From Calothrix sp. PCC 7103 (GTDB lineage: Bacteria > Cyanobacteriota > Cyanobacteriia > Cyanobacteriales > Nostocaceae), in the NCBI RefSeq assembly GCF_000331305.1, contig NZ_KB217478.1, forward strand, positions 552,904 through 616,903: 64,000 bases of DNA, given 5' to 3'. Position 1 is the first letter of the stretch. The number at the start of each line of letters is the position of its first letter. This document shows, in pieces, positions 6,905 through 15,160 of this stretch. The notes beneath the pieces were generated by a model that saw only the letters and a program-made list of their open reading frames with translations, made no database searches and was not told the origin of the DNA. The translations under genes and the position numbers were made by a program.

Positions 6905-8149
6905 ATGAATGGTTCAGTTTGGTCAAGAAGTGAGAATCTCGCAATGTTTGAACAAGTAAAACCTAGCTATTCAGTCGCTTGGACTAACAAAATTGCCGAA
7001 GTACCACAAGCTGCTTGGGATGCTTTAGCAATGCCATTGAAGACTCCGTTTTTGGAGTGGGAATGGCTAAATAACTTAGAAGTGTCGGGTAGTGCAACGG
7101 GACGTAACGGTTGGTTGCCAAATCATTTGACTATTTGGCGAAACAAAACTTTAATCGGCGCCGCTGCATTATACCTCAAAGGGCATAGTCAAGGTGAATT
7201 TGTATTTGACCATCAATGGGCTGATTTAGCACAACGCATTGGTGTAGAGTATTATCCAAAACTATTAGGGATGACACCATTTACACCAGCAGAGGGATAT
7301 CGATTTTTAATAGACAGGGGTGAAGATGAAGAAGAAATCACAGCTATAATGCTGCATGAAATCGATAAGTACTGTACAAAGCACCGTATCGCAACATGTA
7401 ATTTTCTTTACGTTGACCCCGAATGGCAACCGATTGTGGAACGTCAAGGTTTCACTCCCTGGTTACATCATAGTTTTATTTGGCAAAATTTAGGTTTTAA
7501 CACTTTTGATGATTATTTAGGGGTATTTAACGCAAACCAGCGTCGCAACATTAAACGCGAACGTAAAGCTGTAGAAAAAGTTGGTTTACGCTTACAACCT
7601 CTAACAGGGGATGATATTCCTAAATCATTATTCCCGTTAATGTACGAGTTTTATGCTGACACCTGCGATAAATTTGGCTGGTGGGGTAGTAAGTATTTGA
7701 CGAAGCGCTTCTTTGAGTCTTTACATGCACATTATCGTCATCGTGTCTTGTTTATGGCAGCTTATAGCGAACAAAATGACCGTATACCTGTGGGAATGTC
7801 GTTTTGTTTATATAAAGGTGATAGAATGTATGGTCGCTATTGGGGAAGTTCTCAGGAAATAGACTCTTTACATTTCGACGCTTGTTATTATTCACCAATT
7901 GAATGGGGAATTTCTCAGGGTATCCAATTGTTTGACCCAGGTGCTGGTGGACGCCATAAAAAGCGTCGTGGTTTTCCGGCAATGCCTAATTATAGCCTAC
8001 ATCGCTTCTACAACGCACGCTTACAGCAAATTTTACGTCCTTATATTAGCGAGGTGAACCAATTAGAACAGCGCGAAATAGACGTAATTAATGCTGAATT
8101 ACCTTTTAGTCAAAAAAATTCGCCCGGTGAATCGGAACAAAAAGTATAA
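6905..8149 (+). CDS. GNAT-like acyltransferase of the COG3146 / peptidoglycan-type family
   Basis: A 414-residue protein with AWDALAMPLKTPFLEWEWLNNLE near the N-terminus, QRRNIKRERKAV in the middle and FDPGAGGRHKKRRGF near the C-terminus. These mark the DUF482/COG3146 family, built of two GNAT-like folds related to FemAB-type transferases; the physiological substrate is not known. The ATG at 6905 has no clear ribosome site, and a second in-frame ATG at 6944 is a possible true start, giving 401 residues. It stands alone on its strand and is followed by a strong hairpin at 8225-8259. Confidence 0.82.
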   Translation: MNGSVWSRSENLAMFEQVKPSYSVAWTNKIAEVPQAAWDALAMPLKTPFLEWEWLNNLEVSGSATGRNGWLPNHLTIWRNKTLIGAAALYLKGHSQGEFVFDHQWADLAQRIGVEYYPKLLGMTPFTPAEGYRFLIDRGEDEEEITAIMLHEIDKYCTKHRIATCNFLYVDPEWQPIVERQGFTPWLHHSFIWQNLGFNTFDDYLGVFNANQRRNIKRERKAVEKVGLRLQPLTGDDIPKSLFPLMYEFYADTCDKFGWWGSKYLTKRFFESLHAHYRHRVLFMAAYSEQNDRIPVGMSFCLYKGDRMYGRYWGSSQEIDSLHFDACYYSPIEWGISQGIQLFDPGAGGRHKKRRGFPAMPNYSLHRFYNARLQQILRPYISEVNQLEQREIDVINAELPFSQKNSPGESEQKV

Positions 8150-8224
8150 TATATAGTTCTGTAATTGCACGTATTATTTACATAAGCTGTAAATTAAGAA
8201 AGCAAGTATTGTTTTATATATTGG

Positions 8225-8259
8225 ATTCTAGATTTGCGTTTATTCATCAAATCTAGAAT
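8225..8259. terminator. Hairpin downstream of the COG3146 gene
   Basis: ATTCTAGATTTG and CAAATCTAGAAT form a 12-bp perfect stem around an 11-base loop. There is no run of T after it, so if it terminates transcription it does so weakly; mRNA end protection is the alternative. Confidence 0.45.
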
Positions 8260-8330
8260 TCAACTTAAACAAACAATCGGCACCAAAAGCCAAATATAAC
8301 CAGGAACAGGATTTTTGTTGAAGGGAGTTT

Positions 8331-8717
8331 ATGAACTTGACATTAGAAGAAAATTTAGCAGCAATCGATGACAAACTCTCACAACGGCACATCGACCTAG
8401 ACCCAGCAGGTTATTTTATTATTTACCTTGACCGCGATGCTGGGTTAATTTGCGCTAAACATTACACAAACGTTATTGATGAACGCGGTTTAGCTGTAGA
8501 CCCTGAAACTGGAAAGGTAATTCCTGCACGTGGCAAAGTCGAACGTACTCACACAGTTCTTTACACTGGCAGAACCGCTAAGGAACTTTGTGTCAAGCTT
8601 TTAGAAGAAACAAAACCTTGTCCAGTAACTATGTTCGACCATGCTGCATACCTCGGCCGCGAATTTGTCCGCGCAGAAATTGCTCTAATCACAGGCGCCG
8701 AGTATGTGCAAGACTAA
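8331..8717 (+). CDS. DUF4346 family protein
   Basis: A 128-residue protein with LDPAGYFIIYLDRDAGLICAKHY at residues 23-45, then HTVLYTGRTAKELCVKLLEE and FDHAAYLGREFVRAEIALITG. This agrees with the cyanobacterial DUF4346 family; its function is not established. GAAGGGAG precedes the ATG at good spacing. It is flanked by hairpins on both sides and convergent with psb32, so it is probably a single-gene transcript. Confidence 0.8.
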   Translation: MNLTLEENLAAIDDKLSQRHIDLDPAGYFIIYLDRDAGLICAKHYTNVIDERGLAVDPETGKVIPARGKVERTHTVLYTGRTAKELCVKLLEETKPCPVTMFDHAAYLGREFVRAEIALITGAEYVQD

Positions 8718-8725
8718 AGAAAGTG

Positions 8726-8790
8726 GAAAGTGCTGAGTGCTGAGTGCTGAGTAATATTACTCACTCAGCACTTAAATACTCAGTACTTTT
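8726..8790. repeat. AGTGCTGAGT repeat hairpin, copy 1
   Basis: Three near-tandem GTGCTGAGT units are followed by TACTCACTCAGCACTTA, so alternative hairpins can form. It fills the gap between two convergent genes and its right end supplies the psb32 stop codon (TAA on the minus strand). Related copies: 24204-24245 and 51246-51443. It probably serves as a two-way terminator. Confidence 0.6.
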
Positions 8791-9523
8791 AACTATCTGA
8801 TGATGGTTGGTTGACTAGGTAGATGTAATAAGTTGCCATCGGAATGACGGTGGCAGCTATTAATAGTCCAATTACCCATGCTATTGAATTGCTTCTTTCT
8901 TTTTCGGTTTCTTCAGCATCTTTAAAAGTGCCTTCCACTTCGACATCCTCTACTATTGCTGGAGGTCCTGGGTCGGTTTGACCAGAAAGTACGGCAACTA
9001 AGCGGTTACTTGCGTCAAGGAATGCTTGATTGTATTTGTTTCCATCGCGTAACGGCGCCAAGAAAGTCTCGAAGGCGACACTTTTGGCGGTATCATCTGA
9101 CATTAATGGTTTAACTTTATCACCAGTAATAATCGCGATACCGTTGCTAACGGTGTCTATCATCATTATCGTTTGATTTGCTTGCGCTTCCTTATCGGGA
9201 AACCATTTATCCAAAAGTTCTTTAGCAAAACTTTCTGGAGTTTCACCATAATCTAAACGGTGAACTGTAACAAATCTAACTTCGTTACCAGTTTGCTTGG
9301 CAAGGTCAGCAAACGCAGTACTAATTTTACCTTCACTAGTGCGGCTAATAACTTCACCTTCATCGACAACCCAAGTATCGGGTGTTAAGTTAGGTAGTTC
9401 AAACACACTTGTAGCGAAAGCAGGGGTAGCAAATAGAGAAACCGCAAAGAATAAGATAAGCAGCAGAATAATTGCGTGGACTTGCTTCCGTAAGTTTTTG
9501 ACTTCGTTGAGGAGCTTTTGCAT
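8789..9523 (-). CDS. psb32: Photosystem II repair protein Psb32 (TPM domain)
   Basis: A 244-residue protein from the ATG at 9523 (the frame runs up to a TTG at 9550). It has an N-terminal hydrophobic signal or anchor ending near FATPAFA, a TPM domain (TWVVDEGEVISRTSEGKIS, then VRFVTVHRLDYGETPESFAKELLDKWFP and NQTIMMIDTVSNGIAIITG), an acidic linker, and a single membrane helix near the C-terminus (AWVIGLLIAATVIPMATYYIYL). This is the architecture of Psb32/TLP18.3, a lumen-side membrane protein that protects and repairs photosystem II under high light. Confidence 0.88.
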   Translation of the reverse strand: MQKLLNEVKNLRKQVHAIILLLILFFAVSLFATPAFATSVFELPNLTPDTWVVDEGEVISRTSEGKISTAFADLAKQTGNEVRFVTVHRLDYGETPESFAKELLDKWFPDKEAQANQTIMMIDTVSNGIAIITGDKVKPLMSDDTAKSVAFETFLAPLRDGNKYNQAFLDASNRLVAVLSGQTDPGPPAIVEDVEVEGTFKDAEETEKERSNSIAWVIGLLIAATVIPMATYYIYLVNQPSSDS

Positions 9524-9642
9524 CTGAGATAACCAAAACACAGACTTCAACCAAAAATACTACATGATCACGTGTTCTGTCTCGAAATAAGTAATATCAT
9601 TTTCCTCAAAGTAACACTTACAGGAGCAGTGCGAAAACTAGT

Positions 9643-11073
9643 ATGGCTATCAAAACTCCATTTTCAACAAAAGGGTCGCAGATAATAGATGCCAATGGTA
9701 ATGCTGTATGCTTGCGAGGAGTTAATTGGTTTGGGATGGAAACCGATGTGCATGTACCGCATGGTCTGTGGAAGCGAGACTATAAAGACATGCTACGTCA
9801 AATTAAAAGCTTAGGTTACAATATCATTCGTTTACCTTATTCTGTTCAAGCATTACGCTCTTCTAATATTAGCTCTATAGACTTTAGTATCGGCGCCAAT
9901 CGTGACTTACAGGGTAAAAGACCATTACAGATAATGGATATCATTATCCAGGAAGCTGCAAATTTAGAGCTATTAATCATGCTTGATAGCCATAGACTCA
10001 ATGATGTGACAATTCCTGAACTATGGTATGGTGACGGATTCACCGAAGCTGACTGGATAGATACTTGGAAAATGTTAGCTAACCGCTATAGAAACCAAGA
10101 AAATGTGGTTGCTGCGGATTTAAAAAACGAACCACATGGACGGGCAAGTTGGGGAACAGGAGATTTGACGACCGACTGGAGATTAGCAGCAGAACGTTGC
10201 GGTAATGCAATTTTAGCAATAAACCCCAATTGGTTGATTGTAGTCGAAGGAGTTGCCAAGAATGTACCAAATCAACAGTTATCAGGACATTGGTGGGGAG
10301 GTAATTTAGAAGGTGTTGAGGATAACCCTGTACGTTTAAATATTACCAACAAAGTTGTTTATTCTCCCCATGAATATGGACCAGGAGTCGCAGACCAACC
10401 TTGGTTTAGCGAAGCAACATTTCCTCAGAACCTTTACACTCGTTGGGAAAAAGGTTTTTATTATATAGCAGCAAAAGGAATTGCACCAATTTTCATCGGA
10501 GAATTTGGAGGCAAACAAATAGATACCACTTCCAAAGAAGGAATTTGGCAACGTCAACTAATCGATTACATTAAACAAAATAACCTATCCTTTACTTATT
10601 GGTGTTGGAATCCAAATAGTACTGATACAGCAGGTATATTATTAGATGATTGGGTAAATATTAACACCGCAAAACAAGAAATTATTGCAATCTTACTAAC
10701 ACCGCAACCTTCAATACCCACTCCAACACCTACCCCTACACCTACTCCAATTCCAACACCATCGGTGCCTATACTAGTAGTAGAAGTAGTAATACAAGCA
10801 GATTGGAATGCAGGATTTTGTATAAACTTCCGCGTTACTAACAAAGGCACAATTGCAACTAAAAATTGGAAGTTAAACTTTATAATTAATCAAGCCAAAA
10901 TACTACAAACTTGGAATGCAAGCTACACAACCCAAGATTTAATATACGAAGCAACCCCTGTAGACTGGGCAAAAGTGATTCAACCAGGAAAAACTGTAGA
11001 AATAGGGTACTGTGCCGACAAATTAGGAGCAAACTATAAACCCACACAAATTAGCGTATCTATACTCACGTAA
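9643..11073 (+). CDS. GH5 glycoside hydrolase with C-terminal CBM2
   Basis: A 476-residue two-domain protein. Residues 1-350 are a GH5 (cellulase-fold) barrel: LRGVNWFGMET near the start, the acid/base Glu163 in DLKNEPHG, HEYGPG at about 243-248 and the nucleophile Glu287 in FIGEFGGK. A threonine-proline linker (about 353-375) leads to a family 2 carbohydrate-binding module (about 381-475; WNAGFCINFRVTN, ATKNWKLNF, TWNASY). Endo-glucanase action on cellulose or a related beta-glucan is expected. There is no N-terminal signal peptide: the protein starts directly with the barrel. Either export is non-classical or the true start is elsewhere, though no better one is visible. A strong terminator follows at 11176-11201. 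Confidence 0.88.
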   Translation: MAIKTPFSTKGSQIIDANGNAVCLRGVNWFGMETDVHVPHGLWKRDYKDMLRQIKSLGYNIIRLPYSVQALRSSNISSIDFSIGANRDLQGKRPLQIMDIIIQEAANLELLIMLDSHRLNDVTIPELWYGDGFTEADWIDTWKMLANRYRNQENVVAADLKNEPHGRASWGTGDLTTDWRLAAERCGNAILAINPNWLIVVEGVAKNVPNQQLSGHWWGGNLEGVEDNPVRLNITNKVVYSPHEYGPGVADQPWFSEATFPQNLYTRWEKGFYYIAAKGIAPIFIGEFGGKQIDTTSKEGIWQRQLIDYIKQNNLSFTYWCWNPNSTDTAGILLDDWVNINTAKQEIIAILLTPQPSIPTPTPTPTPTPIPTPSVPILVVEVVIQADWNAGFCINFRVTNKGTIATKNWKLNFIINQAKILQTWNASYTTQDLIYEATPVDWAKVIQPGKTVEIGYCADKLGANYKPTQISVSILT

Positions 11074-11175
11074 TACATTACTATATTAAATTGATAATCT
11101 TTATCATATTTGTATAGAAAGATGTATAAATTAAAATGAGAGCTGCATATAATTTAGACATCTCAAAATATAGTA

Positions 11176-11201
11176 AAAACCTAGTCTTTATACTAGGTTT
11201 T
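11176..11201 (+). terminator. Intrinsic terminator after the GH5 gene
   Basis: AAAACCTAGT pairs with ACTAGGTTTT around a 6-base loop and runs directly into a TTTTTTT tract. It is a clear rho-independent terminator about 100 bp past the GH5 stop codon. Confidence 0.85.
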
Positions 11202-11285
11202 TTTGTGCAAAAAAGTAAAAATTACATCTTCTTTAGACACTTTACAAAGATAAGGATGATTAACTTAAATTAGAAGGATAAATAT

Positions 11286-11390
11286 ATGTGGAGTCAAAAT
11301 AACAATAATCTATTAGAATATTTTACTCGTAGTGTAATTACTACGTTATTTTTAACATTGATATTACTAGTAAATTTAGTATTTTTGTAA
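11286..11390 (+). CDS. 34-residue single-helix membrane peptide
   Basis: A short frame, ATG at 11286 to TAA at 11390, preceded by AGAAGGA at proper spacing. The product is a polar N-terminus with Asn and Gln (MWSQNNNNLLEYF) followed by a hydrophobic helix (TLFLTLILLVNLVFL) that ends the protein. This is the size and shape of small photosynthetic or regulatory membrane subunits, but it matches none that I know. It lies alone in the 1.3-kb gap 11074-12392. Confidence 0.45.
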   Translation: MWSQNNNNLLEYFTRSVITTLFLTLILLVNLVFL

Positions 11391-11584
11391 ATCAAGTGAA
11401 AAAAATTAAATCACGCAAAACAAATCTAATTTTTATAATTTTATTAAATGCATAACTTCAAAATTGCCAGAAATAGATAAATACAGAATACTCAAGTTTA
11501 TACAAAATCTATGAACGGCGCCCAAAACATCCTCAAAAACTTAATATCTATTTCTGCTATTAGCATTCTAGTTCTTATGACAAC

Positions 11585-11836
11585 GCACTCGAAAAAATCA
11601 CTGCTGATGGTGTTGTCGGACTATCACATGCGTTTTTAACCGCAGGAGCTAACAGTGTCATTACCTGACTGTGGGATGTAGATGATGCAGCTAAAACATC
11701 ACTCATAATAAGCTTCTATGAAAACTATAGCAAAAGTCATCGTGGAGCAGGCGCCTTGCGTCAAGCAATGTTAAAAACGATAAAAAAATATCCTAACCCC
11801 AGAAATTGGGCAGCTTTTAGATTGATTGGCACATAA
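11585..11836 (+). pseudogene. C-terminal fragment of a CHAT-domain protein with an in-frame stop
   Basis: The frame reads ALEKITADGVVGLSHAFLTA-GANSVIT, then a TGA at 11666-11668, then LWDVDDAAKTSLIISFYENY and a family-typical end NPRNWAAFRLIGT. This is the closing part of a CHAT (caspase HetF-associated) peptidase; compare GLAVQSGASSTIASLWSVDD and WAGFTLIGNPW in the intact gene 12393-13787. The catalytic His and Cys region is missing, so it is a dead fragment, presumably left from duplication or loss of a neighbouring CHAT gene. Confidence 0.8.
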
Positions 11837-11872
11837 CCTATTATGAACATTATGTAAAGACAACTATAGCAA

Positions 11873-11993
11873 TCCTAAATCACTTATAAAATATTTCTCT
11901 TCTTTCTTTCCTTCCTTCCTTAGCGTCCTTAGCGTCCTTAGCGGTTCGTTACATAAGCATCATTTTTTACAAATCAATTAGGAATACTATAGC
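11873..11993 (+). repeat. MITE-like element, copy 1 (about 121 bp)
   Basis: CTATAGCAATCCTAAAT at the left and its imperfect complement AATTAGGAATACTATAG at the right are terminal inverted repeats. The same element lies in inverse orientation at 35231-35352, with nearly identical ends and the same AAATATTTCTCTTCTTTC and GTTACATAAGCATCATTTTT segments. Copy 1 contains three GTCCTTAGC units in the middle where copy 2 has AAAGGGGC-type units. There is no coding capacity. Confidence 0.75.
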
Positions 11994-12102
11994 TGAATAG
12001 TTAGTTTAAATTTTTGTTAGCCAATCTTTAAGGTTGATGTGGGATTTGTACCTGAATATCAATTCGTCTGGTTGTTTCTGCTATTTGAGGAATTAATTTT
12101 GC

Positions 12103-12225
12103 TTACAATCCTGATGTTTTAACTGAAATTTGAGCAAAGCTTCTTTTTGTAATACTATTGAGTAATACAAAAAAGGCACCTGTTATTGAAGACAGCACAA
12201 ATTGTCTACGTTTGAACTTTGACAT
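12103..12225 (-). pseudogene. Decayed gene start with a twin-arginine signal
   Basis: Reading on the minus strand, MSKFKRRQFVLSSITGAFFV begins a Tat-like signal (KRRQF) with a hydrophobic core and an FAQ cleavage-like site. The frame stops after 40 codons (TAA at 12103-12105). Beyond the stop, the frame continues as AKLIPQIAETTRRIDIQVQI before another stop. It resembles the N-terminus of exported or caspase-like cyanobacterial proteins beginning with a KRRQFL signal. It is probably the wreck of such a gene, consistent with the CHAT fragment next door. Confidence 0.5.
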
Positions 12226-12392
12226 AGTAAAATTAGCTTGAAATCAACTAATTACATACACACGACAATCTTTATGGTTATGCACTATAAAATTTAATTT
12301 TTACTAAGTTATAGAGTTAGTAGTCGCAATATACGATAAAAATAAAAAGGTGCATTAACGAAATTACAACTCAGCTTGGTGTATACAACTAT

Positions 12393-13787
12393 ATGAACAA
12401 GACTAAGCTAACTATATTATTAACTTTTGCAACACTCCTAACTATTGTTGGGCTACAGGCAAAGTTTTCTAAGGAACCTAGTAATGCTGTTCCACCCCCT
12501 TCTGTTGAGGCGCCACAAAAGACTAAACTACCTGTGTCACCTCTCAAACCAGAAGTTCTGCAAAAAATTCTTGATACGCAAAATGTCAACTCCGGTATTC
12601 AATATGTCGAAAAGTCATGGCAACAGCAATACCAAGACTACCTTCAAGCGAAGTTACCTTCTAATCAAATATTCGATGCTCAACAAATGAGTCGAATATT
12701 AGATAAACTTCATCAACAATCAGGTAAAAAAAGTGCTTTAATATACGCTATTCCTACGCCAAAACACTTAGAATTAATGTTGGTGGGACCTGGCATAACT
12801 CCCATTCATAAAAGAATTCCAGCAGGAAAGCGAGACGAGTTAATAAAAATTGTTAGTAAATTTCGCACAGCTATCGTCAATCCGAATTTACCACGCGATG
12901 AGTACTTAAGTTCTGGAAAGCAAATATATGAATTAGTTATAGCTCCTTTAGAAGGAACACTACAAAGGCAAAAAATCGATAATTTAATATTTTGTTTAGG
13001 TGGTGGTTTACGAACCGTTCCTTTAGCTGCGATTAATGATGGTAAAAGATTTTTAATCGAAAAATACAGTCTAGGCATTATCCCAGCTTTTAACTTACTC
13101 GATTTTAACAGAGCCAATATTGCCCAAACTCAAATTTTAGCAATGGGCGCCTCGCAATTTCAAACTCAAGAACCTTTACCCGCCGTACCCCTAGAATTAT
13201 CGAGTATAGTTAATAACGAGTGGAAAGGCAAATCTTTATTAAATCAAGCTTTTACACCAGCAAACTTAAAGCTACAACGTGCAATATATCCGTTTGGTAT
13301 TGTACATTTAGCTACTCATGCGGAATTATCACCCGATTCTGTAGAACATTCGTACATCCAATTTTGGGACAAAAAGGTTCGGTTAGATGAACTCAAAACC
13401 CTAAATTTAAATAAACCCCCTGTACAGCTATTAGTACTAAGTGCTTGTCGTACTGCTTTAGGAAACCCGCAAGCTGAATTAGGTTTTGCTGGGTTAGCAG
13501 TACAGTCAGGTGCGTCTTCGACAATAGCAAGTTTGTGGTCGGTTGATGATGCGGGTACTTTAGCTTTAATGTCTCAATTTTACCAACAACTAAAAGATAC
13601 CCCAATCAAATCAGAAGCACTGCGACAAACCCAAATTGCTATGATTAAACAGCAAGTTAGTTTAAAAAATAATCCAGCTATTCGTGGTAGCAGTAATTTG
13701 CCCACAAATATTCCTAACTTAAACAGTCGAGAATTATCACATCCTTATTATTGGGCAGGTTTTACCTTAATTGGTAATCCTTGGTAG
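12393..13787 (+). CDS. CHAT-domain protease
   Basis: A 464-residue protein: a hydrophobic N-terminal signal/anchor (residues 5-22), a proline-rich stretch, a helical middle, and a C-terminal CHAT peptidase domain. The catalytic dyad is visible as His309 in HLATHAE and Cys352 in LSACRTALG, followed by LGFAGLAVQSGASSTIASLW and the closing WAGFTLIGNPW. CHAT is a caspase-fold cysteine peptidase (established). It is probably membrane-anchored with the protease outside the cytoplasm, or lipid-free secreted. The stop codon TAG is the first triplet of a dispersed repeat. It lies 190 bp before the sigma/DUF1822/CHAT-CHASE2 cassette. Confidence 0.9.
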   Translation: MNKTKLTILLTFATLLTIVGLQAKFSKEPSNAVPPPSVEAPQKTKLPVSPLKPEVLQKILDTQNVNSGIQYVEKSWQQQYQDYLQAKLPSNQIFDAQQMSRILDKLHQQSGKKSALIYAIPTPKHLELMLVGPGITPIHKRIPAGKRDELIKIVSKFRTAIVNPNLPRDEYLSSGKQIYELVIAPLEGTLQRQKIDNLIFCLGGGLRTVPLAAINDGKRFLIEKYSLGIIPAFNLLDFNRANIAQTQILAMGASQFQTQEPLPAVPLELSSIVNNEWKGKSLLNQAFTPANLKLQRAIYPFGIVHLATHAELSPDSVEHSYIQFWDKKVRLDELKTLNLNKPPVQLLVLSACRTALGNPQAELGFAGLAVQSGASSTIASLWSVDDAGTLALMSQFYQQLKDTPIKSEALRQTQIAMIKQQVSLKNNPAIRGSSNLPTNIPNLNSRELSHPYYWAGFTLIGNPW

Positions 13788-13847
13788 GTGCGTGACGCTA
13801 ACAATAATTTTGAAACGAAGCTATAATCTAATAGCGTCACACACCTA
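13785..13847. repeat. Inverted repeat, GGTGCGTGA family, copy 3
   Basis: TAGGTGCGTGACGCTA and TAGCGTCACACACCTA are near-perfect 16-base arms. The first three bases are the stop codon of the CHAT gene. Confidence 0.75.
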
Positions 13848-13885
13848 ACTCACAAATTACTTATAATATTGTCATATTGGAAACT

Positions 13886-13948
13886 GGTGCGTGACGCTAC
13901 AAGTCTTATCACTACGTTCACATTTTTTCGTAGCGTCACGCACCCTAC
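13886..13948. repeat. Inverted repeat, GGTGCGTGA family, copy 4
   Basis: GGTGCGTGACGCTA and TAGCGTCACGCACC form perfect 14-base arms. It follows copy 3 by 38 bp and ends 27 bp before the sigma-like gene, so it lies in that gene's leader and could affect its expression. Confidence 0.75.
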
Positions 13949-13975
13949 TTACAAATTACCAAAAAGTTTAATATT

Positions 13976-15160
13976 ATGCGTGTACGTAAGAATATCATTG
14001 ATATCTTTTCTACATTTTTACTGTTTTCCGATGACAGAACTAGCGGTTGGGCAACTGATGCTAGACTACATCGCAGTATCAAAGCTTTTTTAGAGAATTC
14101 CGATAAATATAAAGAAGAATTTTTAGCTGTATACTGGCACAAACAATCACAAACATCAAAAAATCCTCAACTTGCATTAGGACATATGTCCGCTTACTTG
14201 CAAGAAGCTTGTTACTGGGCTATATATAAATTGATGCCTCGATTGCAAGAGTCTCAAGAAAAAATGTCAGACTTTTTCCAAATTGCGATTGCTGGAGTTC
14301 CTAAAATTCTCCACACTTGTAACCCTGATGTTAGTGGCAGTCTCAAAGCATACGCTAGCACGACTTTTGCAAATATTATTCGTAATTATTTACGTCAAAA
14401 CCGAGAAGTTAATTTTTGTACTGATTGGGGTTTACTACTCAAAATCAGCCGCAAAATTTTGATAGAGTCATTACAAAATTCTGGTTATGATACCCCAACG
14501 ATTGAACGTTATGTATTAGCTTGGAGTTGCTATACCCATATTTACCTACCACAAAAATTCCCACAACTCAGACAACGAAAGGCACCTGACCCTGAAATAT
14601 GGCAACAAATCGCTGTATACTACAATCAAATGCGGCGCCAACTTCCTTCTAATAGTGCTGAATGTACTAAAGAAACTATAGAACGTTGGATAAGCGAATG
14701 CGGCACCCAAGTTCGTAAATATTTGTATCCTTCGGTAAAATCTCTCAACTCTCCCAAACCAGGATATGAAGAAGGAGAAATTCAAGATGACCTCGTAGAT
14801 ACGTCTTCCTCTTTACTCACAGAACTTATTGAACAAGAAGAACAAACGACACGTCTTGACCAAAAAAATCAAATCAATACTCTTTTACAAGAAGCTGTTA
14901 CAAAACTTGACGAATCTGCTCAACAACTACTCCAGCTATACTACCAACAAAATCTCACTCAACAACAAATAGCAAAACAACTAGCAGTACAACAGTACAC
15001 TGTATCACGTAAATTATCCAAAACCCGTGAGTCTTTACTACTAACTCTAACTCGTTGGAGTCAAGAGACGTTGCATATTACCGTAACCTCAGACGTGGTT
15101 AAATATATCAACGCAACCCTTGAAGAATGGTTACAGACATACTACACACAGAAATTATGA
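13976..15160 (+). CDS. Sigma-70-like factor linked to DUF1822 and CHAT-CHASE2
   Basis: A 394-residue protein with a C-terminal region-4-like helix-turn-helix (about residues 300-345: QQLLQLYYQQNLTQQQIAKQLAVQQYTV then SRKLSKTRESLL), as in sigma-70 family factors. A middle segment, LKAYASTTFANIIRNYLRQN, resembles sigma region 2/3 helices. The N-terminal 100 residues are not typical of ECF sigmas. A paralogue lies at 39626-40804 and shares the N-terminus (IIDxFSTF), the HTH and the tail (HITVTSDVVKYINATLEEWLQ). Its stop overlaps the start of the DUF1822 gene as ATGA (15157-15160), indicating translational coupling. It is probably an alternative sigma factor of a dedicated signalling cassette. 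Confidence 0.85.
   Translation: MRVRKNIIDIFSTFLLFSDDRTSGWATDARLHRSIKAFLENSDKYKEEFLAVYWHKQSQTSKNPQLALGHMSAYLQEACYWAIYKLMPRLQESQEKMSDFFQIAIAGVPKILHTCNPDVSGSLKAYASTTFANIIRNYLRQNREVNFCTDWGLLLKISRKILIESLQNSGYDTPTIERYVLAWSCYTHIYLPQKFPQLRQRKAPDPEIWQQIAVYYNQMRRQLPSNSAECTKETIERWISECGTQVRKYLYPSVKSLNSPKPGYEEGEIQDDLVDTSSSLLTELIEQEEQTTRLDQKNQINTLLQEAVTKLDESAQQLLQLYYQQNLTQQQIAKQLAVQQYTVSRKLSKTRESLLLTLTRWSQETLHITVTSDVVKYINATLEEWLQTYYTQKL

Noticed and set aside
8726-8790. Tandem GTGCTGAGT units as an iteron-type replication origin
   Set aside because: The same units occur after other genes as hairpins, and no replication gene is nearby.
10596-10850. Minus-strand frame with a Gly-Val repeat over the GH5-CBM2 gene
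   Set aside because: It is the antisense of the Thr-Pro linker codons (ACWCCW repeats) and has no ribosome site or family resemblance.
11873-11993. The triple GTCCTTAGC unit as a CRISPR-like array
   Set aside because: The units are short, directly abutting and without spacers; they are inside a MITE-like element.
13976-15160. Calling this gene a standard ECF sigma factor
   Set aside because: At 394 residues with an unusual N-terminus it is about twice the size of ECF sigmas; only the C-terminal HTH and a region 2/3-like stretch are clear.
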